NCBI RefSeq assembly: GCF_030814695.1
Contig: NZ_JAUSVL010000001.1
Coordinates: 1,648,227 to 1,712,226, forward strand
Length of the DNA stretch: 64,000 bases
Source: Oligosphaera ethanolica
GTDB lineage: Bacteria; Verrucomicrobiota; Lentisphaeria; Oligosphaerales; Oligosphaeraceae
Reading direction: 5' to 3'
Shown: piece after piece, positions 45,963 to 55,007 of the stretch
Position numbering within the stretch: position 1 is the first letter of the stretch
Layout: each line of letters begins with the position of its first letter
The notes under the pieces: generated by a model
What the model was told of the DNA's origin: nothing
Database searches by the model: none
The model's input: the letters and a program-made list of their open reading frames with translations, nothing else
Translations under genes and position numbers: made by a program

Positions 45963-46351
45963 TGTTGTTCGATACGGATGTCTTAATCTGGGCACTGCAA
46001 GGCTCCCCCAACGCTGCCAGCGAAATTGATGCAGATGACCAGCGCTTCATTTCTGCCATCAACTACATGGAGCTCATGCAGGGCGCCCGCGACAAACGGG
46101 AGCAGATGCTCATTAAGCAGTTCCTCAACGCGCTCAATTTTCACATGCTGCCAGTCACGGAAGCCATCTCCCACCGCGCCATTATCTTCATGGAAGAATA
46201 TGCTTTGAAATCCGGTCTTCGACTCGCGGATGCCCTCGTCTTCGCCACGGCCTGCGAACATTCACTACGCCTCTGCAGCGCCAATCAAAAACATTTCCGG
46301 CAAGTCGCTTCGCTGGATGCCAAGGTCTTCAAGCCTGACAACCACCCGTAA
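45962..46351 (+). CDS. PIN-domain toxin (VapC-like RNase)
   Basis: The 129-residue PIN domain shows MLFDTDVLIWALQG with the first acidic pair, AINYMELMQGA (Glu about 38) and LRLADALVFATACEHSL (Asp about 90). The final Asp of many PIN domains is Asn or Ser here (LCSANQKHF). It should cleave a specific RNA such as tRNA when the antitoxin is degraded. It is translationally coupled to the antitoxin gene. The 234-bp gap after it has no recognisable gene. Confidence 0.88.
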   Translation: MLFDTDVLIWALQGSPNAASEIDADDQRFISAINYMELMQGARDKREQMLIKQFLNALNFHMLPVTEAISHRAIIFMEEYALKSGLRLADALVFATACEHSLRLCSANQKHFRQVASLDAKVFKPDNHP

Positions 46352-46585
46352 GCGCAGGCTTTCATCTCGCCTGTTTTCCCGGCCCTTCCCGCCGGCTTGC
46401 AGCCCGCACCGCCAGATATAATCATCAAGACGCCTCGCCGGCCCCGCTAAGCGTAGCGCTCCCACACCAATCCCGGTAGTGCCGTCAAACAAAGTGAATC
46501 GGGTGTATACTACCCGTAGACAGCTGCTGCCAGCAGCTGGACACCGCCGCCGCATTCGGGGAACTGAAAACAGGGAGGACACATC

Positions 46586-46999
46586 ATGCGCAACATTCTA
46601 ATTGTCATCACCGCACTTTGGGCCGGCACCGCACTTTTTGCCGCCGAACGGCAGGTCTTTCGCGACGCCCAGGGCCGAAACCAAGGCAGCGCCGTCACCA
46701 CCGGCAAGCGCACGGTCTATCGCGACGCCCAGGGCCGCACGACCATGACCGCGACCCAACAGGGCAACCGCACGGTCTATCGCGATGCCCAAGGCCGCAG
46801 CCTCGGCACGGGCACCACCCAGGGCAAGCGCACGGTCTATCGCGATGCCCAAGGGCGCACCGCCGTCACCGCCACCCAGCAGGGCAAGCGCAGCGTCTTC
46901 CGCGACGCCCAAGGCCGTCAACTCGGCACCGCCACAGATAACTCGGGCCGCACAGTCTTCCGCGATGCCCAAGGCCGAAACCAAGGCAGCAAACGCTGA
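46586..46999 (+). CDS. Secreted protein made of 20-residue RDAQGR repeats
   Basis: MRNILIVITALWAGTALFAA is a signal peptide. The mature ~117 residues consist of five 20-residue units plus a partial sixth, each built on R-x-V-[FY]-R-D-A-Q-G-R and followed by a Gly/Thr-rich segment such as TTMTATQQGN. The corresponding DNA has a 60-bp period with many synonymous differences, showing selection on the peptide. CAGGGAGGACACATC precedes the ATG. The pattern resembles short beta-strand repeats with D-x-x-G-R turns (YD-repeat-like), but I know no named family. It ends 8 bp before a possible start of the next gene. Confidence 0.8.
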   Translation: MRNILIVITALWAGTALFAAERQVFRDAQGRNQGSAVTTGKRTVYRDAQGRTTMTATQQGNRTVYRDAQGRSLGTGTTQGKRTVYRDAQGRTAVTATQQGKRSVFRDAQGRQLGTATDNSGRTVFRDAQGRNQGSKR

Positions 47000-47025
47000 C
47001 TAACACCATGAGCATCGGAGCAACC

Positions 47026-48135
47026 ATGCCCACGCCCAGCAACGGCAGCATGTCCTGCCACACCGCGCCCGCAGCATCACCCCGGCATGAATTCCAGGCC
47101 GGCGGCAAAATGGTCCGCTGGCTGCTGGTCGGCCCCGGCGACATCGCTCACAATCGGGTCGCACCAGCGCTCTGTGCCGCGCGGAATTCGCAGCTGGTGG
47201 CCGTCTGCGGTCGTTCGCCCAAACGCGCCGAGTCGCTGGCCCGCGCCAACAACGTCTCGACTATTTATTACGACTACGACCAGGCCCTGGCCGAGGCCGA
47301 CGTCGATGCGGTGTATATCGCCACGCCGCATCACCTCCATGTCGACATGTGCCTGAAAGCCCTGGCCGCCAACAAGCACATTCTCTGCGAAAAACCCCTG
47401 GGCATCCATAGCGCCGAATGTCTGCGGCTGCTCGACGCGGTCAAGAAAAGCGACCGCGTCACCTGCTGCTCCAATTACCGTCTCTTCACCAATCAGTTCA
47501 AAACCACCTACCGCTTGATTCAAGACGGCACAATCGGCGACCTCGTCGGCGGCTGGGCCCACGACGAAGAAAACTACTACAACCCCAGCAACGCACCCCT
47601 CCGCAAGGAACTCGGCATGTCGCCGATCCTGGGCTTCGGCTTCTACCTGCTCAATCTGTCGCTGGTGCTCTTCGGCATGCCCTCAGAAGTCTTCGCCTGC
47701 ATGAGCTCCTGCAACTGCGACCACCAGCCGGACTACGACATCGACGACCTCGAAAACATCATCCTGCGCTACCCCAATGGCGCGCAGTTTTCGATCATTC
47801 TCAACATGACCGCCAAGGCGCCGCTGCGCCACGCCTACCAATTCTACGGCTCCAAAGGCCGCATCTACTGGCCAGAATGCCCGCCCCATTTCAACTCGCC
47901 CATATACAAAGTAGCCCACCCCAATGGCTACGAGGAAATCCCCGAGTCCTTTTCCGGCGACACCAGAGGCGTCAGGCCCAATTGGCATCTGCCGATGATC
48001 GAGGACTTCGTCCGCGCTGTGCAAACCAACACGTCGCCGCTCTGCACCATCGAAAGCGCCGTGAAAACCGCCGTCATCACCGACGCGATCATCAAATCCG
48101 CCGCCAGCGGCCGCGCCGAAAAGGTCACGGCGTAA
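47026..48135 (+). CDS. Gfo/Idh/MocA-family NAD(P)-dependent oxidoreductase
   Basis: The core begins at MVRWLLVGPGDIAHNRVAPA (ATG 47110), the Rossmann motif of the family. The start given here has a weak GGAGC upstream, and 47008 or 47110 are alternatives. DAVYIATPHHLH and NKHILCEKPLGIHS carry the E-K-P signature. GMSPILGFGFYLLNLSLVLF replaces the usual D-x-G-x-H-x3-D catalytic block and lacks the His, so the active site is atypical. Its substrate is presumably a sugar. It may form an operon with the preceding repeat-protein gene. The following 48136-48508 contains a gene remnant and mini-hairpins. Confidence 0.84.
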   Translation: MPTPSNGSMSCHTAPAASPRHEFQAGGKMVRWLLVGPGDIAHNRVAPALCAARNSQLVAVCGRSPKRAESLARANNVSTIYYDYDQALAEADVDAVYIATPHHLHVDMCLKALAANKHILCEKPLGIHSAECLRLLDAVKKSDRVTCCSNYRLFTNQFKTTYRLIQDGTIGDLVGGWAHDEENYYNPSNAPLRKELGMSPILGFGFYLLNLSLVLFGMPSEVFACMSSCNCDHQPDYDIDDLENIILRYPNGAQFSIILNMTAKAPLRHAYQFYGSKGRIYWPECPPHFNSPIYKVAHPNGYEEIPESFSGDTRGVRPNWHLPMIEDFVRAVQTNTSPLCTIESAVKTAVITDAIIKSAASGRAEKVTA

Positions 48136-48223
48136 TACTGCGCGACGACAACGATTTGGCATGTACAACCAGCGCCGGCGCGGGTTCACCAGGCGCTTCT
48201 TGCCCCTGGCCCAAGCGCCGTTG

Positions 48224-48296
48224 TCACTCGCACAACAGGCGGACGTTGCGCACCCAGTAAGTCACTTTCATGCCCTTGGGATTGCCGCCAATGTGG
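48224..48296 (-). pseudogene. Remnant of the 3' end of a paralogue of the gene at 55008-57449
   Basis: On the minus strand, this encodes HIGGNPKGMKVTYWVRNVRL, then LCE and a stop, almost identical to the end of the protein at 55008-57449 (HIGGNPKGMKVSYWVRNVRL). Similarity stops just beyond. It shows that a second copy of that hydrolase gene once lay here. Confidence 0.85.
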
Positions 48297-48508
48297 CATT
48301 TAGGTCTGGTTGCGTGTGCAAGCTACCGCCCTTAAGCGCCTTCGGCGCTGACAAAGGCTTCAGAACGACTGCGTCAAGTCTCTCTTTTTATCACAAAATT
48401 GCGCACATTACCAACATTTTTTGTCCTTGCCCCCGTGGCTACTATATTTGCCGGGTCGCCTTTCTTCCCCCTTTTCACCCATTGCGTCCCCGTCAACCAG
48501 GAGCAGCC

Positions 48509-51500
48509 ATGACCATCAAGCTATTTGCGGGTGCCATCCTCTGCGGTTTTATCCTCGCGGCCGAGCCATTGAGCTTCCGTAATCGCCATTTAGAGGCGAC
48601 GGTCGATCCTTTCACCGGCCACTGGCAGCTGCGCGACAGCCGCAACGGCCGGACGTGGACGCAGCCCGCGCCCGGGAACGTGGCGATCGCCAGTGTCGCC
48701 ATGGACATCGCGCCGGCCAGCGCCGCGACCATCCGACAATCCACGCCCTACCCCATCAGTCACCGCATGACCGGCGACGCCAGCGCCATCAGCGGCCCCG
48801 CCGACTGTTCCGCCACCCTCTGGCTTGGCTGGGAGGGCGACGCACTGCTGGTCAGCATGGACATCACCGATGAAGCGTTTCTCCCTGCCACCACCACCGA
48901 TAATTGGTGGCACCAGGACTCCATTGAATTCTGGCTGGACAGCCGCCAGTACGCCGTCCTGCCCACGCCCGGCAAAGCCCGCGTCCTGATCAACAACGGG
49001 CAGGATATCGCCACCGCCAAGGCCGATGTCAGCAGCGCCGCCACCGGTTACCGCCTGGACCTGCGGCTACCCCTGCCGGCCTTCCAGCTCTCAGCGGCCA
49101 AGCCCTTCCGTTTTGCCATCGGCGTCAACGACGCGGACAACCCATCGAAGCGCGAAGGCCAGATCTACTTTCCGCAGACCTGGCGGCATTCCAGCCCCGA
49201 CACCTTTGCCCAGCTGACTCTGCGCAGCGCCGACAAGGCCGCCCCCAGCATCAAGGAGAAGGCCCCCGAACCCGCCTATCGCGACTGCCGCCTGCTGAGC
49301 AACGGCCGCGGCGTCAGCTACCGTCGTGAGAAACCCGGCTGCACCCCCCTGCTGGTCCGCGCCGAACTCCATGCCAGCAAACCGGAGCTCATCTTCACGG
49401 TCACGCCCGAGGACGGCGCCGCGCCCATGACGGGCAGCGTCAGTGAAATCATCGGCTTCATCGTCCCGGATCAGGAAGGGTCGCTCATCGCCGCAGATTA
49501 TTCCGCCGGTCATCTCTACCAGCTCAATCAAGAGCCATTCCTGCGCACCACCATGAGCACGGCCAGCGAGCTGCCCTTCATTTGCATGCTTGACATGGCC
49601 AGCGGCAACGGCTACGGCCTCATTGTCGATACCCCCGAAGACGGCTCCTACTCCTTCATCAAAGTCCCCCACGGCGAAGGAACCACGCGCGTTCCCGAGC
49701 TCAAATGGCTGCCGACCATGAAGACCTTCGGCGCCCGCCAGCGCCAGTACCGCTTTGTCTTCGTCGCCGCCGGCGGCTATGTCAGCATCGCCAAGACCTG
49801 GCGGGAATGGGCCCAGGAGCACGGCTATGTCGTCACCCTCAAGGAAAAAGCCCGCCACAACCCCAATGTCCATCGCCTCATGGGCGCGGCCGACATCTGG
49901 GCAGGCAACAACGCCACCTTTCCCCCCTCCGCCAAGAGCTACGGCATCAACAAGCTGCTCATCAACGGCCAGTGCGCACCCGAGCACATGCAGAAAATGG
50001 TCGATTTGGGATACCTCCCCGGCAAATATGACATCTACACCGACGTCTATAACGACAAGCCCGAAGACCAGATCGACGCCCTCAGTGCGCCCATCCCCGG
50101 CCACATCGTCCAAAAGGAAAATGGCGAAAAAATGGTCGCCTGGATACCCTTTGACAAGTCCCGTACGTCCTACAAGCGCTGCCCCGCGCTCATCCTCGAC
50201 GCCGCCAAGCGCGTGATTCCACCCGACCTCGAACGCTACCCCTACCTGGCCCGCTTCCTCGACGTCACCTCCGCGGAGGGCCTCTACGAATGCTACCACC
50301 CTGATCACCCCATATCCCGCATGGAAAAGCGCCAGCATTCCGAAAACATCTTCGCCTACTTCGGCAACTGGGAGCCCGGCAATCTCAATCTGGTCGCCGG
50401 CGGCGAGCAAGGCAAGTGGTGGTGCGCCCGCGATCTGCATTATCTGGAAGGCATGCAGTCCGGCGGCAACTACTCATGGCCGGCCGGCCATCTGCGCCGC
50501 CCCAAAACCAAGGAAGACGACACTCGCGGCACCGGCGTGCCCACCGATCGTTTCTACACCCGTTACGAAGTGTACGGCATCGGCACCCGCCGCGTGCCGC
50601 TGTGGGACCTGGTCTTTCATGACTGCATCAGCTCGACCTGGTACTGGGGCGACACCACCGATTTCCTCATCGAAGCCGCCCCGGAAGTCACTCCCCGCAA
50701 AGACGCCCTCAATGTCCTCCTGGCCTCCATGTCCACCTTCTGGATCAACAAGGGCACCTGGACACACGACCGCGGCTCCTTCCTCCGCAGCTATTTCCAC
50801 ACCACGAAGGTCCATGAAGTCCTCGGTATGGAAGAAATGCTCAGCCATCGCTTCCTCAGCCCCGACCGCTATCTCCAACAGACTGATTTCGCCGACGGCA
50901 GCAGCATCGTCGTCAATATCGCCAACGAGCCCCGCGACATCGTCCTCAAGGGCCGCCAGTACCGCCTCTGCCCCAACGGCTTTGCCGTCGACGGCCCCCG
51001 GCTCCAGCAGCAGCTCGTTCTCGGTGACGACGGCTTGATCCACGCCGAAATCCACGCGCCCAATTTCTTCTACCAGGCCGTGATGAAAGATACCCTGCCG
51101 CGCATGGACGGCACGACCAGCCTCCTGGCCATGACCATCGTCAACCAAGAAGCCAACGACCACCTCAAAATCGCCATTGTCCAGGACAACAGCCTGCCTA
51201 TTCCAACTGAGGCCCTCAAGAAGCTCACTCGCGGGGCCACTCTGATCTATCGCCTGGACGAACAGGGAAAGCGCAGTGAGCGCATCAGCGCCACCGTCGG
51301 GACCAGTGGCCTGCAACTACCCGGCACCGGCAATTACGAGGTCTTCTCAGGCAGCATGGCCAAACAGCCCGACCTCCAGCTCTTCCTCAAAGGACTCGAC
51401 CTCACTCCTCCCGCGACCGGTCCGTATGTTTTCACTCTGCCTGCGATTGTCGCCAATCACTCCCGCGCCGCCCAACGCGCCGACGTCAAGCTCTACCTCA

Positions 51501-52741
51501 ATGAAATCAGCGACGAGCGGCTCCTGCAAAGCCTTCCCACTGGCCGCATCGCCGCCGGCAAAACCACCACGGTCGCCTTCAAGCTCAGGCCCGACAGATT
51601 TTGCGGCGACTATACCTTCATCGCAGTCGTCACGCCCCGCAAAGGCAGTGACCTCACCCCCGATGATAATATATCAACCCGCACAGATCTTATTGAGTCG
51701 GAGCGGCCCGAGTGGCCCCTGCGTGCCTCCTTCGCCCTGCGCACTGACGGCCCAGCCGCAAGACGGACGCCCTTGTCTTTCCCGGTGGACTTCTCCAGCC
51801 AGCTGCCCGCCGGCAGCGGCCTCAAGCCCAACGACGTCCGTGTTTACCTGCGCCAGATTAATCCACAATTGGACACTGATATCGAGCAGCTTCTTCCCCA
51901 CGCGCAGTTCACGCCCGACGCAGCCGACGCTCGCCGCGGTCAGATCAGCCTGGCTTTCAGCGAGCTATTTGCCCACAGCGATATCGTTTTCACGGTTGCC
52001 GCCAAGCCAGGCCTGAGCATGTATCCCAGCGGCCGACCGCTGCTGCAGCTTGGCGATCAGCCCGGCATGGCTACGGTCAGCACCGACACGTATCAGCTCG
52101 CTTTCCGGGACGGCGTCCTCATGGACCTCGCACCGGGACGCGCCTTCACCACCCATGCGCCTTTCCTCCGCCACTTTATCGTGTCTTCCGCCCCGACCGG
52201 TTGGAGCAGCGAAGATCAGGGCGTCATTAAGCGTTTCGACGTGCTGGAAAACGGCCCCGCCAAGAGCACCCTGGTTGTGGCTAAAACACTGAAGAACGGC
52301 AGCACCTACACCAAGACCTACACCTTCCTGCCCGACCGCTTTGAACTCACCATCGACCTTGACGGACCCGCCGGCAGCACCTACAACCGCGGCTTCTACC
52401 GCCTCAGTGCCGATTACCTCGACAACGCCGGCACCAAGGGCCCCATGGACAACAGTGTCAGCGAAACCGGCGGTATCAGCGGCCGCAACCCCAAGCCACA
52501 GTGGTTCGCCCTGCGCGGCGACGGCTGGGCGCATAGCTGCGTGGCGCTCTCCCCCTTCTCCAGTATCATCTTCTGGAACGACAAGGCGCCAAACCTCGGA
52601 CAGCTCGGCTTCAGCTCCAAATCGCGCACCGGCAACCGCATGGTCTATTTCGTCCACGGCCAGCAGGACGACTTCAGCTTTGCGGAAAGCGACGCCCGCC
52701 GCGCCAAGGAAACACTCACCGTCACGCCCCTCACGGATTAA
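48509..52741 (+). CDS. Giant secreted protein with CBM9-like domain and glycoside-hydrolase-like core
   Basis: The start was set at ATG 48509 (CCAGGAGCAGCC upstream), giving MTIKLFAGAILCGFILA as signal peptide; the longer frame upstream crosses a gene remnant. Of 1410 residues, ~60-250 look like a CBM9/DOMON sandwich (DALLVSMDITDEAF, WWHQDSIEFWLDSR). Residues ~300-460 form a beta-sandwich and ~460-860 a TIM-barrel-like part (YGINKLLINGQC, FLDVTSAEGLYECYHPDHP, WTHDRGSFLRSYFHTTK). The architecture recalls DUF5696/GH101/GH129-type enzymes, but I cannot name the family. The last 500 residues are further beta-sandwiches. It is followed by a broken FG-GAP gene. Confidence 0.78.
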   Translation: MTIKLFAGAILCGFILAAEPLSFRNRHLEATVDPFTGHWQLRDSRNGRTWTQPAPGNVAIASVAMDIAPASAATIRQSTPYPISHRMTGDASAISGPADCSATLWLGWEGDALLVSMDITDEAFLPATTTDNWWHQDSIEFWLDSRQYAVLPTPGKARVLINNGQDIATAKADVSSAATGYRLDLRLPLPAFQLSAAKPFRFAIGVNDADNPSKREGQIYFPQTWRHSSPDTFAQLTLRSADKAAPSIKEKAPEPAYRDCRLLSNGRGVSYRREKPGCTPLLVRAELHASKPELIFTVTPEDGAAPMTGSVSEIIGFIVPDQEGSLIAADYSAGHLYQLNQEPFLRTTMSTASELPFICMLDMASGNGYGLIVDTPEDGSYSFIKVPHGEGTTRVPELKWLPTMKTFGARQRQYRFVFVAAGGYVSIAKTWREWAQEHGYVVTLKEKARHNPNVHRLMGAADIWAGNNATFPPSAKSYGINKLLINGQCAPEHMQKMVDLGYLPGKYDIYTDVYNDKPEDQIDALSAPIPGHIVQKENGEKMVAWIPFDKSRTSYKRCPALILDAAKRVIPPDLERYPYLARFLDVTSAEGLYECYHPDHPISRMEKRQHSENIFAYFGNWEPGNLNLVAGGEQGKWWCARDLHYLEGMQSGGNYSWPAGHLRRPKTKEDDTRGTGVPTDRFYTRYEVYGIGTRRVPLWDLVFHDCISSTWYWGDTTDFLIEAAPEVTPRKDALNVLLASMSTFWINKGTWTHDRGSFLRSYFHTTKVHEVLGMEEMLSHRFLSPDRYLQQTDFADGSSIVVNIANEPRDIVLKGRQYRLCPNGFAVDGPRLQQQLVLGDDGLIHAEIHAPNFFYQAVMKDTLPRMDGTTSLLAMTIVNQEANDHLKIAIVQDNSLPIPTEALKKLTRGATLIYRLDEQGKRSERISATVGTSGLQLPGTGNYEVFSGSMAKQPDLQLFLKGLDLTPPATGPYVFTLPAIVANHSRAAQRADVKLYLNEISDERLLQSLPTGRIAAGKTTTVAFKLRPDRFCGDYTFIAVVTPRKGSDLTPDDNISTRTDLIESERPEWPLRASFALRTDGPAARRTPLSFPVDFSSQLPAGSGLKPNDVRVYLRQINPQLDTDIEQLLPHAQFTPDAADARRGQISLAFSELFAHSDIVFTVAAKPGLSMYPSGRPLLQLGDQPGMATVSTDTYQLAFRDGVLMDLAPGRAFTTHAPFLRHFIVSSAPTGWSSEDQGVIKRFDVLENGPAKSTLVVAKTLKNGSTYTKTYTFLPDRFELTIDLDGPAGSTYNRGFYRLSADYLDNAGTKGPMDNSVSETGGISGRNPKPQWFALRGDGWAHSCVALSPFSSIIFWNDKAPNLGQLGFSSKSRTGNRMVYFVHGQQDDFSFAESDARRAKETLTVTPLTD

Positions 52742-52754
52742 TTCGCCCCTCCCC

Positions 52755-53132
52755 ATGACCAGCCTGTGTTTCTTCTTGGCCCTGCTCACCGCCGGCGCCA
52801 TCCTCGCCCAAATCGGCCCGGACAGCGTTCAGACCTACGAGCAACAACTGGCACAGCCCACCCCCATCGCCCGCGCCCTCAACCAACGCTACGCCAAACA
52901 CCTCGCAAGCATCCGCCACGACATTGCCGCCCAACCACGACGCACGCCACCGCGTCTCAGCTGGCTGGACGATCATCTCGCACCTCTCGCCAAAACCGAG
53001 CTGGTGGACACCAGCAGCACAGCTCGTGCAGGCAGCCCCACTGGCTGCAGCCTCGTCATCCGCTGCACCGGCGACGACATCCAGACCGGCCAGCCCAGTA
53101 CACCATCGACTCTTGCCTGCCACGAAAAATGA
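52755..53132 (+). pseudogene. Truncated copy of the FG-GAP protein gene
   Basis: The frame encodes a signal peptide (MTSLCFFLALLTAGAILA) and QIGPDSVQTYEQQLAQPTPI, closely parallel to the intact protein at 41097. After GDDIQTGQ, four bases (ATCG) present in the intact gene are missing, so the frame shifts and stops at 53132. Only ~15 bp more of the gene follow before unrelated sequence and repeat R4 at 53202. About 115 of 1045 residues remain. It sits 13 bp after the giant GH-like gene, the same order as at 40996-41097. Confidence 0.9.
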
Positions 53133-53201
53133 CCGCGTTTCTGCCAACTACGATGGCCGGAAAAACGTTCTTTCGGACCTCGCCACCGACCACCATGTCC
53201 C

Positions 53202-53540
53202 TCGCCGCGAAGCGGCCGAAGCGGCCGAAGCGCTGAAAGCGCAAAACATACCAGCCCAGTGCAAGCAGCGCTGAAAGCGCGCGCCGCCCTGGGTAAAGCG
53301 CCAACCAAGGTCGTGTTCCTCGGCCCATTCGGTCCCAATCGGCGCAGCTGACTGGGCCAAAGAGGCAATGGAACCTCACAGCGTTTTCACCGCTATGTAC
53401 CTTGCCCATCCGCAGAGTTTTTTTTAGGTCGCCCTTGCAGGGCTCTTTTGGGATGGGGGCTCTACCCAGGGCGGCGCGTCCTGCGGGCGCTTGCCCAGGG
53501 CTATCTTAGGCTGCGCCGTTGGCGCTGAAAACAAAAGACC
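53202..53540. repeat. Diverged copy of the composite mini-hairpin repeat (family R4)
   Basis: Both halves are recognisable. The 53202-53375 half has an expanded GCGGCCGAAGCGGCCGAAGC. The half at about 53425-53535 reads GGGCTCTTTTGGGATGGGGG and TACCCAGGGCGGCGCGTCCT. It lies exactly between two gene fragments, so insertion or recombination at this repeat probably caused the losses. Bases 53541-53689 include TATCAATCACTGACCGATT and an AT-rich stretch ending in ATGACCAT, possibly the promoter and start of the lost gene. Confidence 0.75.
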
Positions 53541-53689
53541 GCATGACCAGCGGTTATCAATCACTGACCGATTTCTTCGGCGAAACCAGCCGACGTCGTT
53601 TTTCCATTGCTGATAATTGGCCCCTCGCTATATTAGCCGTCCATTTCATCGCGGTTAACGCCCCCTCCCCTCGAACACCAGGCATGACC

Positions 53690-54971
53690 ATACGAAAACG
53701 AACACAACTTCGGCCTGATCACCAAAGACTTCTACCCCAAAGCCGCGTACGCTGCCTACAACACCCTGGCCACCTACTACCGCGGCGCGACCTTCGTCCT
53801 CCAGTTGGTCGCCGACAAGGAATTCCAGGCCTATCTCTTCAAAGCCGCCAACGGCGATTACCTGCTGGCATGCTGGAACATCCGCCTTAATCAACCCGCG
53901 CGCATCCTGACCATCGACTCTATCACCGGCTCGTTCAACCTGGTTGATTTGTTCGGCAATGAAACGCCCGTACCTGTCGCGCAGAATGTCGACTTCATCG
54001 AAGCCGGCCGCCACCCCGTCACGCTGCGGATATCCGGGCAAAGCCAGGAGCCCCGCCTGGCGCCGGCCATCACCAGTCTCCCCAGCGACATCGTCCTCAC
54101 GCCCGGCGTTGAGAGCTCCTTCGCCATCGCCTGCCGCAACCCACTGAACCGCGCGTTGAATCTGTCCCTCTCCCTGGCCACGCCGGCCGGACTTGCTGTC
54201 GCCCCCGCAAGCGCCGAACTCACCCTGCCGGCAGAAGCAAGCCAGCAGCTGCCCTTCGTGCTCAAGGCCTTGCCCGACTTCCAGGCGTCACCGCGCGAAC
54301 AGCCTTTGCTCAACGTCAGCATCGCCGTCGGCAGCAATGTCACCCGCTCTATCTCCGCGCCCATACGCCCGGTGCGCAAAATGGCCGGTATTGGCGGCAC
54401 GCCGGACTTTATCCTTGACTCCGCCGCCCAAGTTAACTCCTGCGTCATCAACGAGCCGGGCACGACTCACCTGTTCTGGACCGGTTAGGATGACTTATCC
54501 GCCGAACTGCGGCTGGGCAAGGCGGATGGCGCCATGATCGTCGATGTCATGGTACGTGACGACAAGCACGAACAGCCATTCACCGGCCAGGATGTCTGGA
54601 AAGCGGACAATGTTCAGCTAGCGTTCCAGCTGCCCGGCCAGTCGTCCTGCTGGGAACTGGGGCTTTCCCTTCTGGCGGACGGCACCGCGCAGGCCTGCTG
54701 CTGGGCGGCCCCCAAAGGGCAGGACGCCGCCCGCGCCTGCAAACAAATCACCCTGCAAACCAGCCGCGACGACAGCGCCAAAATCACCCGCTACCACGCC
54801 GTCATCCCCGCCACCGCCATTGGCCTCGCGGCCGACGCACAAATACCCATCCCCTTCAACCTGTTCGTCAACGACTCGGACGCCGGCACCCGCGAAAGCT
54901 TCATCGCCATCGCCCCCGGCTTCGGCTTCGGCAAGCACGAAACCGCGCTCTTCCCACTCATCAGCTTCTAA
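53690..54971 (+). pseudogene. 3' remnant of a glycoside hydrolase gene with an internal amber stop
   Basis: The frame opens without a start at YENEHNFGLITKDFYPKAAY and continues through VADKEFQAYLFKAANGDYLL, a C-terminal beta domain of GH-type proteins. A beta-sandwich follows, then TAG at 54486-54488, then in the same frame DDLSAELRLGKADGAMIVDV up to FGFGKHETALFPLISF, a CBM9-like domain. The N-terminal catalytic part is missing and the stop splits the rest. A preceding ATGACCAT at 53684 is in another frame, as if a large internal deletion joined the start region to the tail. Confidence 0.82.
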
Positions 54972-55007
54972 AGGCCACCGCTATCTGAGCAAAAGCGTCC
55001 CCCCGGA

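Noticed and set aside
48161..48508. 116-codon N-terminal extension of the giant GH-like protein
   Set aside because: It runs through an antisense gene remnant (48224-48296), and the signal peptide with ribosome-binding site starts at 48509.
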